Shown in pieces: positions 43,456 through 52,318 of a stretch of DNA of 64,000 nucleotides; position 1 is the first letter of the stretch; the number at the start of each line of letters is the position of its first letter. Origin of the DNA: Prevotella sp. (GTDB taxonomy: Bacteria; Bacteroidota; Bacteroidia; Bacteroidales; Bacteroidaceae); assembly GCA_022486815.1 (NCBI GenBank), contig JAKVJW010000009.1, positions 1 through 64,000 on the forward strand. The letters are read 5' to 3'. The position numbers and the translations under genes are program-made. The notes under the pieces were generated by a model. The model did no database searches, was not told the DNA's origin, and was given only the letters and a program-made list of their open reading frames with translations.

Positions 43456-44277
43456 TTATCTTTTATTATTATTGATTATTAATTTCTCTAAGAATCGCAT
43501 TTGGTCTACAAAGTAAGTGTTTTTTTTTGGATAATTCAAATATAATCGTTTAATTATTTCCAAAGCTTTCTCATATCGACCTTGTTTGATATATATTCGG
43601 GCTAGAGTTTCTGTAAAATAGCCTTCATCTATTACTTCTTCGTTATCTTCTTTCTTTTCTTCATCATTTTTCTGAACAGATTTCTCTTCATTCTGATCGG
43701 AAGTAGATTGATCTTGTTCATCTGATGTCTGGAGATTAAATCCTCCACCATTACCCAGAAAACTGTCGATGAGATCCTGCCCCTTCATCTTAGGAGTAGA
43801 TTTTTCTTCTGCCTTTTGCTCTTCGTCACTTTCATTTGCCATCAGATAACTGACATAGTCGACGGCTGCATCTGCTGCCGTGGGCTGACGATACCTTTCC
43901 TTTTTCTGCTCTTCTTCGCTTTTTGGGGGAATAGAGTCGAGGAAATTGTCAATCAGAGTTACAGTCCGGTCTCCTCCGGCTGTTTGCTCCTGCAGGAGTT
44001 GTTGCTGTTCACTGTCTGATGGCTTTTCTGCCGAAATATCAGGGAAGCGGTAATGTGCTGCTTCTACCATCTTGAAGATGACTTTCCGGTCAGTGATGGA
44101 TATGGCTGCACGACGCAGTTCTTCATCAAAAGACTGGTCATGAAGAATATACAGATTCTGCAAGAGGAGCAGGCGCACAGGCTGATAGTACGGATAGAGC
44201 GCCAAAAGGCTTCGGAGGTCGTAAAGGGTCTCCTTGTCCATTTCTTCCGGATGTTGTATCAGTCGTGTCAGTTCCAT
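43456..44277 (-). CDS. TPR-like conserved hypothetical protein
   Basis: A 273-residue soluble protein. The N-terminal 80 residues are helical (YDLRSLLALYPYYQPVRLLLLQNLYIL). The middle is acidic and low-complexity (Glu/Gln/Asp/Ser), and the C-terminus carries one TPR-like pair (YFTETLARIYIKQGRYEKALEIIKRLYLNYPKKN). Conserved architecture between lptE and secG in Bacteroidetes suggests an envelope-biogenesis helper, but I know of no assigned function. Two-base gaps on both sides. Confidence 0.7.
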   Translation of the reverse strand: MELTRLIQHPEEMDKETLYDLRSLLALYPYYQPVRLLLLQNLYILHDQSFDEELRRAAISITDRKVIFKMVEAAHYRFPDISAEKPSDSEQQQLLQEQTAGGDRTVTLIDNFLDSIPPKSEEEQKKERYRQPTAADAAVDYVSYLMANESDEEQKAEEKSTPKMKGQDLIDSFLGNGGGFNLQTSDEQDQSTSDQNEEKSVQKNDEEKKEDNEEVIDEGYFTETLARIYIKQGRYEKALEIIKRLYLNYPKKNTYFVDQMRFLEKLIINNNKR

Positions 44278-44279
44278 AT

Positions 44280-44837
44280 TTACCAGTTTGCTACTGTTGC
44301 ATTAAATATTTGGTTAACCAGGTCTTTTGTGATTTCTTCCACCAATTGCTGCTGGACAGAATTCAGGCTCTTTGTAGTGTCATAAGTTTGTGTGGCCGTA
44401 AACTGCTTCTCAAAGTCCTGGCTATGATTGGCATTGTTGGTAAAACGTACATTTACGGTGATACTCAACTCTGTCTGAGCAGAATAACCTTCACTCGAAA
44501 CCGATTTGTTCCGTTGCGAGTAATTCGTGATCTCACCAGTGATGACCATATCACCGTTCTTCTTTACCTGTTGCAGGTGCGTATGGTTGGCAAATTCATC
44601 TTTCAGGGCATTGTTGAACATCGGTCCCATCGGTCCCCATACATAGGTGGAACGGATAGGGAACTCATCTATCTGTATGGTCTTTGTCTTGGCATAGTCA
44701 ATACTGGCACCATTGAGTTTATAACTAATAGAGCAGGCAGCCATTACCGTCAGTATGACAATACTTATAAGGGGAAAGAAGAGATGATGAAAAGGTCTTC
44801 TTTCTGGTTTATTTGTTATTTTTGCTTTCCAAACCAT
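44280..44837 (-). CDS. LptE family LPS-assembly lipoprotein
   Basis: A 185-residue lipoprotein. An N-terminal basic stretch and hydrophobic helix end in lipobox MAAC (Cys35). The mature part SISYKLNGASIDYAKTKTIQIDEFP and GPMFNNALKDEF is the LptE/LptE-like fold that plugs LptD during LPS insertion into the outer membrane. The first ten codons overlap the end of the upstream regulator gene by 29 bp, so translation is coupled. A later start is possible but would leave a short signal. Confidence 0.82.
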   Translation of the reverse strand: MVWKAKITNKPERRPFHHLFFPLISIVILTVMAACSISYKLNGASIDYAKTKTIQIDEFPIRSTYVWGPMGPMFNNALKDEFANHTHLQQVKKNGDMVITGEITNYSQRNKSVSSEGYSAQTELSITVNVRFTNNANHSQDFEKQFTATQTYDTTKSLNSVQQQLVEEITKDLVNQIFNATVANW

Positions 44838-46098
44838 ATTGTTTGATACGTCTGTATAAGGTGCGGTCAGAAATACCTAATTCCTCGGCAGCTTTTTTCC
44901 TGTTGCCATTATTCTTTTCTAGGGCCTTTTCTACCATCTGTCGTCCGAGATCATTCAAGTTCAGGGATTCCGGTTCATTGATTTCCTCTGCTATAGCCTC
45001 CTCGGCTGTCAGGGTATTGGGGATATTTCCTAAATTGGTATCTATGACTGGATATTCCCTGTTTGCCCTGGGATTTAACGCAGGCAGTCTGGAACTTCCT
45101 TTTTCTGTTTCTATGCGGGAGCGACTGAATCCTGATGCTCCAATGGCATCACGAGTCTCATTGACCTGCTTACGCAATGAAGTGAGGTCTCTTCTCAGAT
45201 CGCTCACATTACCTCGCAACTCATATAGGATCTTATAGAGTATTTCCCTTTCGCTCTCATAAGAATGGGCCCCGGGTTTATTGATGGTTGCAAGTTGTGT
45301 GCTTTCGACATCCTGAGGGATATAATGGCTGAGAACTTCTGCATCAATCTCCCGTTTTTCACAAAGTATGGACATCTGTTCAGTGATGTTCTTTAACTGT
45401 CGTACATTACCGGGCCATTTATATTTGAGCAGTACCTGTTTGGCATCTTCACTAAGGGTGATTTTGGGCAGATGGTATTTCTCAGCCATCTGCATGGCAA
45501 ACAGTCTGAAGAGCAGGAGTACATCATTCCCCCGGTCTCTAAGCGGAGGCATCTGAATGGGGATGGTATTCAGTCGATAATAGAGATCTTCCCGAAAACG
45601 TCCCTCACTTACTGCTTTTCGCATATTCAGGTTTGTGGCGGCAACAATGCGGACATCGGTATGCAGGATTTCCTGTCCGCCTACGCGGATATATTCTCCT
45701 GTCTCAAGGACCCTCAGCAGTCTTGCTTGTGTAGCCAATGGCAATTCTCCGACTTCATCAAGGAAAATCGTTCCTTTGTTGGCTACCCCGAAATATCCCT
45801 CACTCTGTCCGATGGCACCCGTAAAAGATCCCTTTTCATGACCGAAAAGTTCACTGTCTATTGTCCCTTCCGGGATAGAACCACAGTTGATAGCAAAGTA
45901 TTTCTCACGCCGGCGGGGTGAATCGTCATGAATGACACGCGGAATGATATCTTTACCTACTCCTGATTCCCCTACGATGAGTACACTTAAGTCTGTCGGT
46001 GCTACCTGCAGGGCGATGTCGAGAGCATGATTTAATTCATCGTTGTTACCAACGATATCATATCTTTGTTTGATCTTCTGAAGTTCAGTTGTATTCAT
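44809..46098 (-). CDS. Sigma-54-dependent activator with no sensory domain
   Basis: A 429-residue AAA+ transcription activator. Walker A GESGVGKD is at residues 43-50, the sigma-54 contact loop GSFTGA at 90-95, Walker B GTIFLDEVGELP near 109-120, and a Fis-type helix-turn-helix (NRKKAAEELGISDRTLYRRIKQYGL) ends the protein. There is no receiver, PAS or GAF domain before the AAA+ module, so control must come from partners, levels or ligand elsewhere. ATG 46098 gives the usual MNTTELQKIKQRYDIVG start. Confidence 0.9.
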   Translation of the reverse strand: MNTTELQKIKQRYDIVGNNDELNHALDIALQVAPTDLSVLIVGESGVGKDIIPRVIHDDSPRRREKYFAINCGSIPEGTIDSELFGHEKGSFTGAIGQSEGYFGVANKGTIFLDEVGELPLATQARLLRVLETGEYIRVGGQEILHTDVRIVAATNLNMRKAVSEGRFREDLYYRLNTIPIQMPPLRDRGNDVLLLFRLFAMQMAEKYHLPKITLSEDAKQVLLKYKWPGNVRQLKNITEQMSILCEKREIDAEVLSHYIPQDVESTQLATINKPGAHSYESEREILYKILYELRGNVSDLRRDLTSLRKQVNETRDAIGASGFSRSRIETEKGSSRLPALNPRANREYPVIDTNLGNIPNTLTAEEAIAEEINEPESLNLNDLGRQMVEKALEKNNGNRKKAAEELGISDRTLYRRIKQYGLESKNNK

Positions 46099-46299
46099 TG
46101 GAGTGACAAAATTACATCTTTTATTTGAAATAACTGCAATTCTGGCAGATTTTTTTTGCATATTTCCTGTTTTAAACCGAATACATCAGTTGGTTGAGGC
46201 AAGATAGAACCGTTTCGACTTTGATTTTCTGTCGTCTGGTAAATATTTCATTGGTGGAATGCCTCACCCGGAACATCAGAAAGACGAAGACTCCGAATC

Positions 46300-47316
46300 T
46301 CAGGGAGATTTTTTCTTTTGTCTCTGTTCGAATTTGATGAGTAACAATCCGATGGCAATCCATATACACTCTCTTACACGAATGATAAGAGCTACAAAGA
46401 TGCCGTCTGTAGTTGTCATAGCCAGCCCCTTTGTAGACAGAAGGAAACCGCCTTCACGGCCTCCCAGTTGCATAGGCATAAAAAAGAGTGCATTTGCCAA
46501 CAGACTCGTAAAGGCAAGGATCAGGATACAATTAATGTAACTTGCATTAGGGGCAACCACCAGAAGTGCAAAGTAGATCTCGAAAGCACTCAGTACACGG
46601 CAGGAGAGTTCCATAAAAACAGCAGATACGAAACTCCCATGACTCTGGGCATGCAGTGCAGCGATCTGATTATCGATATTGTCGAGCTGTTGCAAGTGTT
46701 TTGCAATGAATTTCAGTGTCTTTCTCTTTAAGCCGGGGATATGACTGACCAGTTCTATACCTTTCAACGCCAGTCCCTTCTTATAGCCTACCATAAAGAA
46801 CCAGATAGCCAGGCAGCAAAATGCTCCTACGGCAAACAGGAAGATGCCCATTGCCGTAGTGACCGGTTGGGTGATTATATACAGGAATATGGCCAGAAGC
46901 CAGAACCAGAAATGGCTGAAGATATGGGTCATGGCAAAAAGAATAACGGACGAGGTAGCTCTTTCTGTTCCGATAATCGGTGCCAAAGACATGATCCGAT
47001 AGGGTTCTCCTCCCATTAGTCCTGCAGGTGTAGCATAGTTGAGTGCAAACCCGGAGATCGTGAGTTTGTAAAGGTAACCGAACGACACCTGTTCTTTGGG
47101 CTTTGACCCATCCGGGTTACGTTGTGACCGGAGTATGATATTCCATGATTCGGTATTGATGCCATAAAGGAACACCCACAGGAAGACGCTTGCCAGAAAC
47201 CAGTATCCTGCTCTGCATAATCCTTTCCATACTTCATGGAAATCGAGTTGGGTTACCATGATGGCAAACATGAGTATGCCCACGAAGAAAAAGATATTCT
47301 GGTATTTCTTCTTCAT
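46300..47316 (-). CDS. Lysylphosphatidylglycerol synthase TM-region family protein
   Basis: A 338-residue integral membrane protein with about eight helices, matching the LPG_synthase_TM (UPF0104/AglD-like) family. The landmark ATPAGLMGGEPYRI near residues 95-108 and the C-terminal QLGGREGGFLL are present. There is no aminoacyl-transferase domain, so it is not a complete MprF; such stand-alone forms are thought to move or flip lipids. Seven bases separate it from pdxA. Confidence 0.82.
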   Translation of the reverse strand: MKKKYQNIFFFVGILMFAIMVTQLDFHEVWKGLCRAGYWFLASVFLWVFLYGINTESWNIILRSQRNPDGSKPKEQVSFGYLYKLTISGFALNYATPAGLMGGEPYRIMSLAPIIGTERATSSVILFAMTHIFSHFWFWLLAIFLYIITQPVTTAMGIFLFAVGAFCCLAIWFFMVGYKKGLALKGIELVSHIPGLKRKTLKFIAKHLQQLDNIDNQIAALHAQSHGSFVSAVFMELSCRVLSAFEIYFALLVVAPNASYINCILILAFTSLLANALFFMPMQLGGREGGFLLSTKGLAMTTTDGIFVALIIRVRECIWIAIGLLLIKFEQRQKKKSP

Positions 47317-47323
47317 TGGTTAC

Positions 47324-48505
47324 TCAGTTGTCTGATGTTGAAGGGGTTGTATCCGGTTTTTCTTTTGACTCGTAAGGAGCCGAAGGTTTCTTATCTGCGA
47401 ATGGAGTATTGGAATGTTTCTTAGGTATACCGAAACGTGTCTTCTCGCTTTCATCCTTTCTCTCGTGATAGAGTTTCTCCAAAGGATGCTTATAGGCCTC
47501 GTCATAGCAGACTCGGTTACGAAAAGTGTCTATAGCAAGATAGATGGCTTGACGGAAATTATTTGGATCTTCGATATTCTTGCCGGCTTTATCGTATCCC
47601 ACAGTCTGATCACTGGCCGTAACGATCAGAGGTAGTCCTGCATTATACAGGATTCCAGATTCAGGAGAAAGTGCCTTGAAAGGTGCAAATCCCTGGTCAT
47701 GGTACATGGCTAAAACACCATCAAAATGAGAGAAATCTCCCGTGCCGAAGAAATGGTCAGCAGAATAAGGCCCGAAAGCTTCTATTCCTTGATCAGCTAA
47801 CTCGTTGATAGCCGGGATGATGGCTTCTTGCTCTTCTTTCCCAAATTTTTCGTCTTCGCTGGTCCTTGGATTCAGAGCCAGGATAGCAATACGTGGATTG
47901 GAAATTCTGAAGTCTCTGCGTAAAGTGTTGAAAAACAACGTGGCTTTCTCTTTGACATTTTCTTTTGAGATAGCTGCCGGGATGTCTTTCATATCCAAAC
48001 CTTCTGTAAGGCAAGCGATCCGGATCTGTTGGTTAACGAGAATCACGAGTGCTTTCTTTCCTTCTCCGATGCAGGTTTCCAGATAGTGGGTATTACCCGG
48101 GAAGGCATAGCCTTCTACTTGTATGTTCGAATCGTTGAGAGGAGCAGTGACCAGGACATCATAGGCGTCTTCCCTAAAATCACTCATTGCGCGATCAAGT
48201 GCTTTTATGGCTGCAGTTCCGGATTCAGGAGTTGCCTGCCCAAGGTCAATCTTTGTCTCTTCTTCGTATGTAGTCAATAAATTGATGCGACCGTCTTTTG
48301 CTTCATCGGCAGAATTGATGATAGAGAACTGAGTGTTCAGGTTTAAAACTTTACGATGATAGACGGCTGCTTTAGGCGAACCGTAAATAATCGGTGTACA
48401 AAGTTCCAGCATTTCCGGTTCTTCAAAGGTTTTAAAGATGAGTTCATATCCGATACCATTCGTATCGCCGTGTGTAATAGCCACACGAATTTTTCTGTCT
48501 TCCAT
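47324..48505 (-). CDS. pdxA: 4-hydroxythreonine-4-phosphate dehydrogenase
   Basis: An NAD-dependent enzyme of pyridoxal phosphate synthesis, 393 residues. Landmarks are ITHGDTNGIGYELI at the N-terminus, VLVTAPLNDSN, the metal histidine in FPGNTHYLE, ALNPRTSEDEKFGKEE (active-site loop), YSADHFFGT and AMYHDQGFAPFKAL. The last 55 residues are a charged, Lys/Glu/Pro/Ser-rich extension absent from the usual 330-residue enzyme. It follows rlmN by 74 bp. Confidence 0.93.
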   Translation of the reverse strand: MEDRKIRVAITHGDTNGIGYELIFKTFEEPEMLELCTPIIYGSPKAAVYHRKVLNLNTQFSIINSADEAKDGRINLLTTYEEETKIDLGQATPESGTAAIKALDRAMSDFREDAYDVLVTAPLNDSNIQVEGYAFPGNTHYLETCIGEGKKALVILVNQQIRIACLTEGLDMKDIPAAISKENVKEKATLFFNTLRRDFRISNPRIAILALNPRTSEDEKFGKEEQEAIIPAINELADQGIEAFGPYSADHFFGTGDFSHFDGVLAMYHDQGFAPFKALSPESGILYNAGLPLIVTASDQTVGYDKAGKNIEDPNNFRQAIYLAIDTFRNRVCYDEAYKHPLEKLYHERKDESEKTRFGIPKKHSNTPFADKKPSAPYESKEKPDTTPSTSDN

Positions 48506-48579
48506 ATTGATTGGTTTTATATGTTATTATGCTGTGAGCGCGCCGTTTGAATAGGGTAAAACTCACAGTAGTTTCTTTC

Positions 48580-49659
48580 TTACTTTGACTCCTGCTTCTT
48601 TTTGCGGGCAGTCGTAAGCAAACCGCAGGCAGCTTCGATGTCCTGTCCTCTGGAAATGCGGATAGTAGAAATGATTCCATGGTGGTCCAGATAATCCCGG
48701 AAGACTTCCATTTTGTCTTTGTCAGTTCCTCGTAGGGAGACACCGGGAATCTGATGGAAGTGCAGGAGATTGACACGGCAGTCCAGACCATCAAGGAGTT
48801 TGACGATTTCTCTTGCATGTGTTAAGGAGTCGTTTACCCCCTTAAATAGAATATATTCGAAACTTAACCTTCGTTGATGCGAGAAGTCATAATTTTTCAG
48901 CAGTTCGACGATAGCTCGTATATCCATTCCTTTTTGTGCAGGCATTAATTGTGCACGTTGTTCGGGAATAGGAGAGTGCAGGCTGATGGCTACCTGACAG
49001 TCGCTTTCCTCCAGGAATCGCTTGAGTTTACCTTGGATTCCTACGCTGCTTACCGTTATACGTTTTGGACTCCATCCCCAACCATAGTCAGCAGTTAAAA
49101 TCTGTGTGGCACGGAGTACATGATCAAGATTGTTCATCGGTTCTCCCTGTCCCATGAACACGATGTTCGTGAGTTGGTCCATCTCAGGAAGGGAATAGAT
49201 CTGATTGAGAATATCAGCAGTAGTCAGATTACCCTGAAATCCCTGTTTGCCTGTCTGGCAGAAGAGGCAATTCATCTGGCATCCTACCTGACAGGAAACA
49301 CATAATGTGGCTCTGCCATGTTCTTCAGGGATAAAAACGGATTCTACGAATTTCTGTATTGTATCCTGATCCTCGTGATTGGGGTTTCTTTCTGTTTCTA
49401 CAGGGAAAAGATATTTTATCGTACCGTCCTTAGATTTGCTGCTTTCCAAATGCTTGGCACAACCGATGCAATAACTTTCTTCAAGTTTGATGCGGTTTGC
49501 TTTAGACAGATTGGTCATCTCATCGATACTCTTGACATGCCGGGAATAGAGCCATTGTGCAATCTGAGTGCCGGTGAAAGCCGGCATTCCCAATTCCTGC
49601 ACAACTGCTTTCAATTCTGAGAGAGTCAAGCCTAAGAGCGGTGTTTTTTCTTTATTCAT
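48580..49659 (-). CDS. rlmN: 23S rRNA (adenine2503-C2)-methyltransferase
   Basis: A 359-residue radical SAM enzyme that methylates A2503 of 23S rRNA and A37 of some tRNAs. The CxxxCxxC cluster motif is CQMNCLFC, the GEPMNN motif follows (VFMGQGEPMNNLD), and the methyl-carrying cysteine is in EAACGLL near the C-terminus with RISRGQDI before it. ATG 49659 is chosen because the promoter -7 box ends 6 bp upstream, which excludes the TTG at 49668. Confidence 0.94.
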   Translation of the reverse strand: MNKEKTPLLGLTLSELKAVVQELGMPAFTGTQIAQWLYSRHVKSIDEMTNLSKANRIKLEESYCIGCAKHLESSKSKDGTIKYLFPVETERNPNHEDQDTIQKFVESVFIPEEHGRATLCVSCQVGCQMNCLFCQTGKQGFQGNLTTADILNQIYSLPEMDQLTNIVFMGQGEPMNNLDHVLRATQILTADYGWGWSPKRITVSSVGIQGKLKRFLEESDCQVAISLHSPIPEQRAQLMPAQKGMDIRAIVELLKNYDFSHQRRLSFEYILFKGVNDSLTHAREIVKLLDGLDCRVNLLHFHQIPGVSLRGTDKDKMEVFRDYLDHHGIISTIRISRGQDIEAACGLLTTARKKKQESK

Positions 49660-49665
49660 ATTTTG

Positions 49666-49673
49666 CAAAGATA
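49666..49673 (-). promoter_or_regulatory. Promoter -7 box for rlmN
   Basis: TATCTTTG on the minus strand fits TAnnTTTG and ends 6 bp before the ATG, implying a leaderless or nearly leaderless transcript. Confidence 0.6.
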
Positions 49674-49864
49674 GTCATTTTTGGTGGATTTTATTACAGA
49701 ACGACGTTGATTTTACAGATTTTTGTTAACTTTGCGATATGATAGGTATAAAGAGATCAGAAGGAGGAGAAGGTTCTCGATTCTCCGTTGTGAATACCTG
49801 TAGATGTAACGATCTGATACTCTGATACTCCGGCTTAATTAATTCCATTAAATAACCAAAATTT

Positions 49865-52318
49865 ATGAGAGAACAAGTAGATTGTTTCGTACCGCAAGCG
49901 ATGCAGCAGTTGGCGAAATCGACACTAAAAGCATTTTCAGAAGACCGGCTGGTTCGTCATGTCATTGTAGAAAATGAAAATAGTGAGGTCTCGGGCCGTT
50001 TAGCTTCTTCTGAGGCTATCCGTCAGATTGGAGAGCAGACAGACACTGAATATGTTCTCCTCTGTACAGAACCTACCCCGCTGTCCTTAGGACAGAATGC
50101 TATCCGACGTCTGGTAACGGTTGCCCATGACCTGGATGCTTCAATGGTCTACTGTGACCGTTATTCAGTATCTGATGGACACCGGACGCAGCATCCTTCC
50201 ATTGATTACCAGCAGGGGAGTGTGCGTGATGATTTTGACTTCGGTTCTCTGATTTTGATTAGGTCTTCGAAACTGCATGAATATATTTCTTGTTGTTCTT
50301 CTGCTGGATCGGTTACTGATTATCAGTATGCAGCCTTCTATGACCTGAGGCTTTTCCTGAGTCGTGAGAGGGGTATGATTTTTCATCTGAACGAATATCT
50401 GTATACGGAAGAGGAATTAGATACACGCCGGAGTGGAGAGAAACAATTTGACTATGTGGATCCTAAGAACCATACAGTCCAGTTGGAGATGGAGCAGTCT
50501 GTAACTGCTCATCTTAAGAAAATCGGCGCATTCATCAATCCGTCGAAAAATATGCAGCCGGATTTTGACAAACCTGAATTTGAGAATGAGGCGTCTGTGA
50601 TTATCCCGGTGTACAACCGTGATAAGACGATTGCAGATGCAGTAAAGAGTGCCCTGAACCAGGAAACTTCCTTCAAGTTTAATGTCATCGTGGTCAACAA
50701 CCACTCGACAGACCGTACAGGAGAGATTCTCGACGAATTGGCTCAGTCGGAAGATCAGGCAGGTGGTGCTGCTTCAGGACGTCTGGTACAGATCGTACCC
50801 AAGCGCACAGACTTAGGTATCGGAGGTTGCTGGAATGAAGCGGTCAACAGTGATGCCTGTGGCCGTTTTGCCATCCAACTGGATTCGGATGATCTTTATT
50901 CGTCTCCTCATACTTTGCAGCGTATTGTAGATGCTTTCCGCCAACAGGGTGTAGCGATGGTAATCGGTTCATACGGGATGTGCGATTTTGATCTCAATAC
51001 ATTGCCTCCCGGGTTGATAGACCATAGGGAATGGACGGATCAGAATGGCTGTAACAATGCACTGAGAGTCAATGGACTCGGATCACCGCGTGCGTTCTTT
51101 ACGCCAGTCATCCGTGAGGTTGGTTTCCCGAATACCAGTTATGGTGAGGATTATGCCGTCGGACTGGTTTTCAGTCGCTGTTACCGTATCGGCCGCATCT
51201 ATGATGAACTCTATCTATGCCGCCGATGGGGTGGAAACAGTGATGCAAACCTGAGTGTGGAGAAAACGAATGCAAATAATTTATATAAGGATCGTCTGCG
51301 GACAATAGAGATTATGGCCCGCAAACAGTTGAATTCAGGAAAAGGCTGTTCTTTAGAGGATGATCCCTTGATTCAATTTTTTAATCGTCAGTTGGAAGTC
51401 TGGCCGGCAGCGAAAAAGCGTTATCGTGATTTGTCCAATGTGCAGACCAAAGTCCTGGATGCAGATATCCGGTTGCAGTTTAATCCTGCAAGGATGGTTT
51501 CCACTGGTGCAAAGATAGACCGGAGTACGCTTGCAAAGCGCCCATGTTTTCTTTGTCCCGAAAATCGTCCGGAGGAACAGATTGTATTGCCTCAAGCCAA
51601 TGGCTTCGAACTGCTGGTCAATCCGTTCCCTATACTGCCGGTTCATTTTACTATTCCGAAGAAAGAGCACTGCCCGCAACGCATACAAGGCAACTATGGG
51701 AAAATGCACCAGTTTGTAGAGCAGTATGGAAACATGATGATCTTTTATAATGGACCGGAGTGCGGGGCTTCTGCCCCTGACCATGCCCATCTGCAAGCCG
51801 GTAAGAGCGGTTTGCTCCCTTTACAGGAAAATTGGCAGAAGTTGAGTCGTACCGTGGAGGTTGTGGAGAAGTTGAATGATAAGGAAGAAATGGGCGTATG
51901 CCGTGATTTTGTCATTCCGTTCTTTGTCATCCGCAGCAGGAGTGAGAAGAGTGATGAGTGTCTTTTTTCTCATTTATATAAAGTATTGTCTGATCTGAGG
52001 CCCTGCGGATCGGGGACAACCCATCCGGAGCCGATGATGAACATTGTCTCGTGGAAGGATGGTGAGGATTTCATTTCTGTGGTTATTCCCCGGAGGAAGC
52101 ATCGTCCGGACTGTTATTTCGCAACAGGAGACAGTCAGATTCTGGTGTCACCGGGTGCTCTGGATATGTCCGGACTAATTATTACCCCACGCAAAGATGA
52201 TTTTGAAAAACTTACTTCCGGGAAGGCTTCAGCTATTCTTCGGGAATGTGGGGAAAGTTCTGAGAATATAAACAAAGTAGTCGCTCAGTTGCGGAAAATA
52301 AAAGAAGAGGAGGTCTGA
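49865..52318 (+). CDS. Two glycosyltransferase-like regions fused to a DUF4922 (HIT-like) domain
   Basis: An 817-residue soluble fusion. Residues about 1-225 resemble a degenerate GT-A domain (EYVLLCTEPTPLSLG, MVYCDRYSV). Residues about 240-475 are a clear GT2 domain (SVIIPVYNRDKTIADAV, VVNNHSTDRTGEI, LDSDDLY, SYGEDYAVG). From about 555 comes the DUF4922 module: CFLCPENRPEEQ (a CxxC-type zinc site), LLVNPFPILPVHFTIP and DHAHLQAG near 636-643, the histidine triad-like site of GalT/HIT phosphorylases. It may couple sugar transfer to nucleotide-sugar phosphorolysis. It overlaps the SpoIID gene by one base. Confidence 0.8.
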   Translation: MREQVDCFVPQAMQQLAKSTLKAFSEDRLVRHVIVENENSEVSGRLASSEAIRQIGEQTDTEYVLLCTEPTPLSLGQNAIRRLVTVAHDLDASMVYCDRYSVSDGHRTQHPSIDYQQGSVRDDFDFGSLILIRSSKLHEYISCCSSAGSVTDYQYAAFYDLRLFLSRERGMIFHLNEYLYTEEELDTRRSGEKQFDYVDPKNHTVQLEMEQSVTAHLKKIGAFINPSKNMQPDFDKPEFENEASVIIPVYNRDKTIADAVKSALNQETSFKFNVIVVNNHSTDRTGEILDELAQSEDQAGGAASGRLVQIVPKRTDLGIGGCWNEAVNSDACGRFAIQLDSDDLYSSPHTLQRIVDAFRQQGVAMVIGSYGMCDFDLNTLPPGLIDHREWTDQNGCNNALRVNGLGSPRAFFTPVIREVGFPNTSYGEDYAVGLVFSRCYRIGRIYDELYLCRRWGGNSDANLSVEKTNANNLYKDRLRTIEIMARKQLNSGKGCSLEDDPLIQFFNRQLEVWPAAKKRYRDLSNVQTKVLDADIRLQFNPARMVSTGAKIDRSTLAKRPCFLCPENRPEEQIVLPQANGFELLVNPFPILPVHFTIPKKEHCPQRIQGNYGKMHQFVEQYGNMMIFYNGPECGASAPDHAHLQAGKSGLLPLQENWQKLSRTVEVVEKLNDKEEMGVCRDFVIPFFVIRSRSEKSDECLFSHLYKVLSDLRPCGSGTTHPEPMMNIVSWKDGEDFISVVIPRRKHRPDCYFATGDSQILVSPGALDMSGLIITPRKDDFEKLTSGKASAILRECGESSENINKVVAQLRKIKEEEV

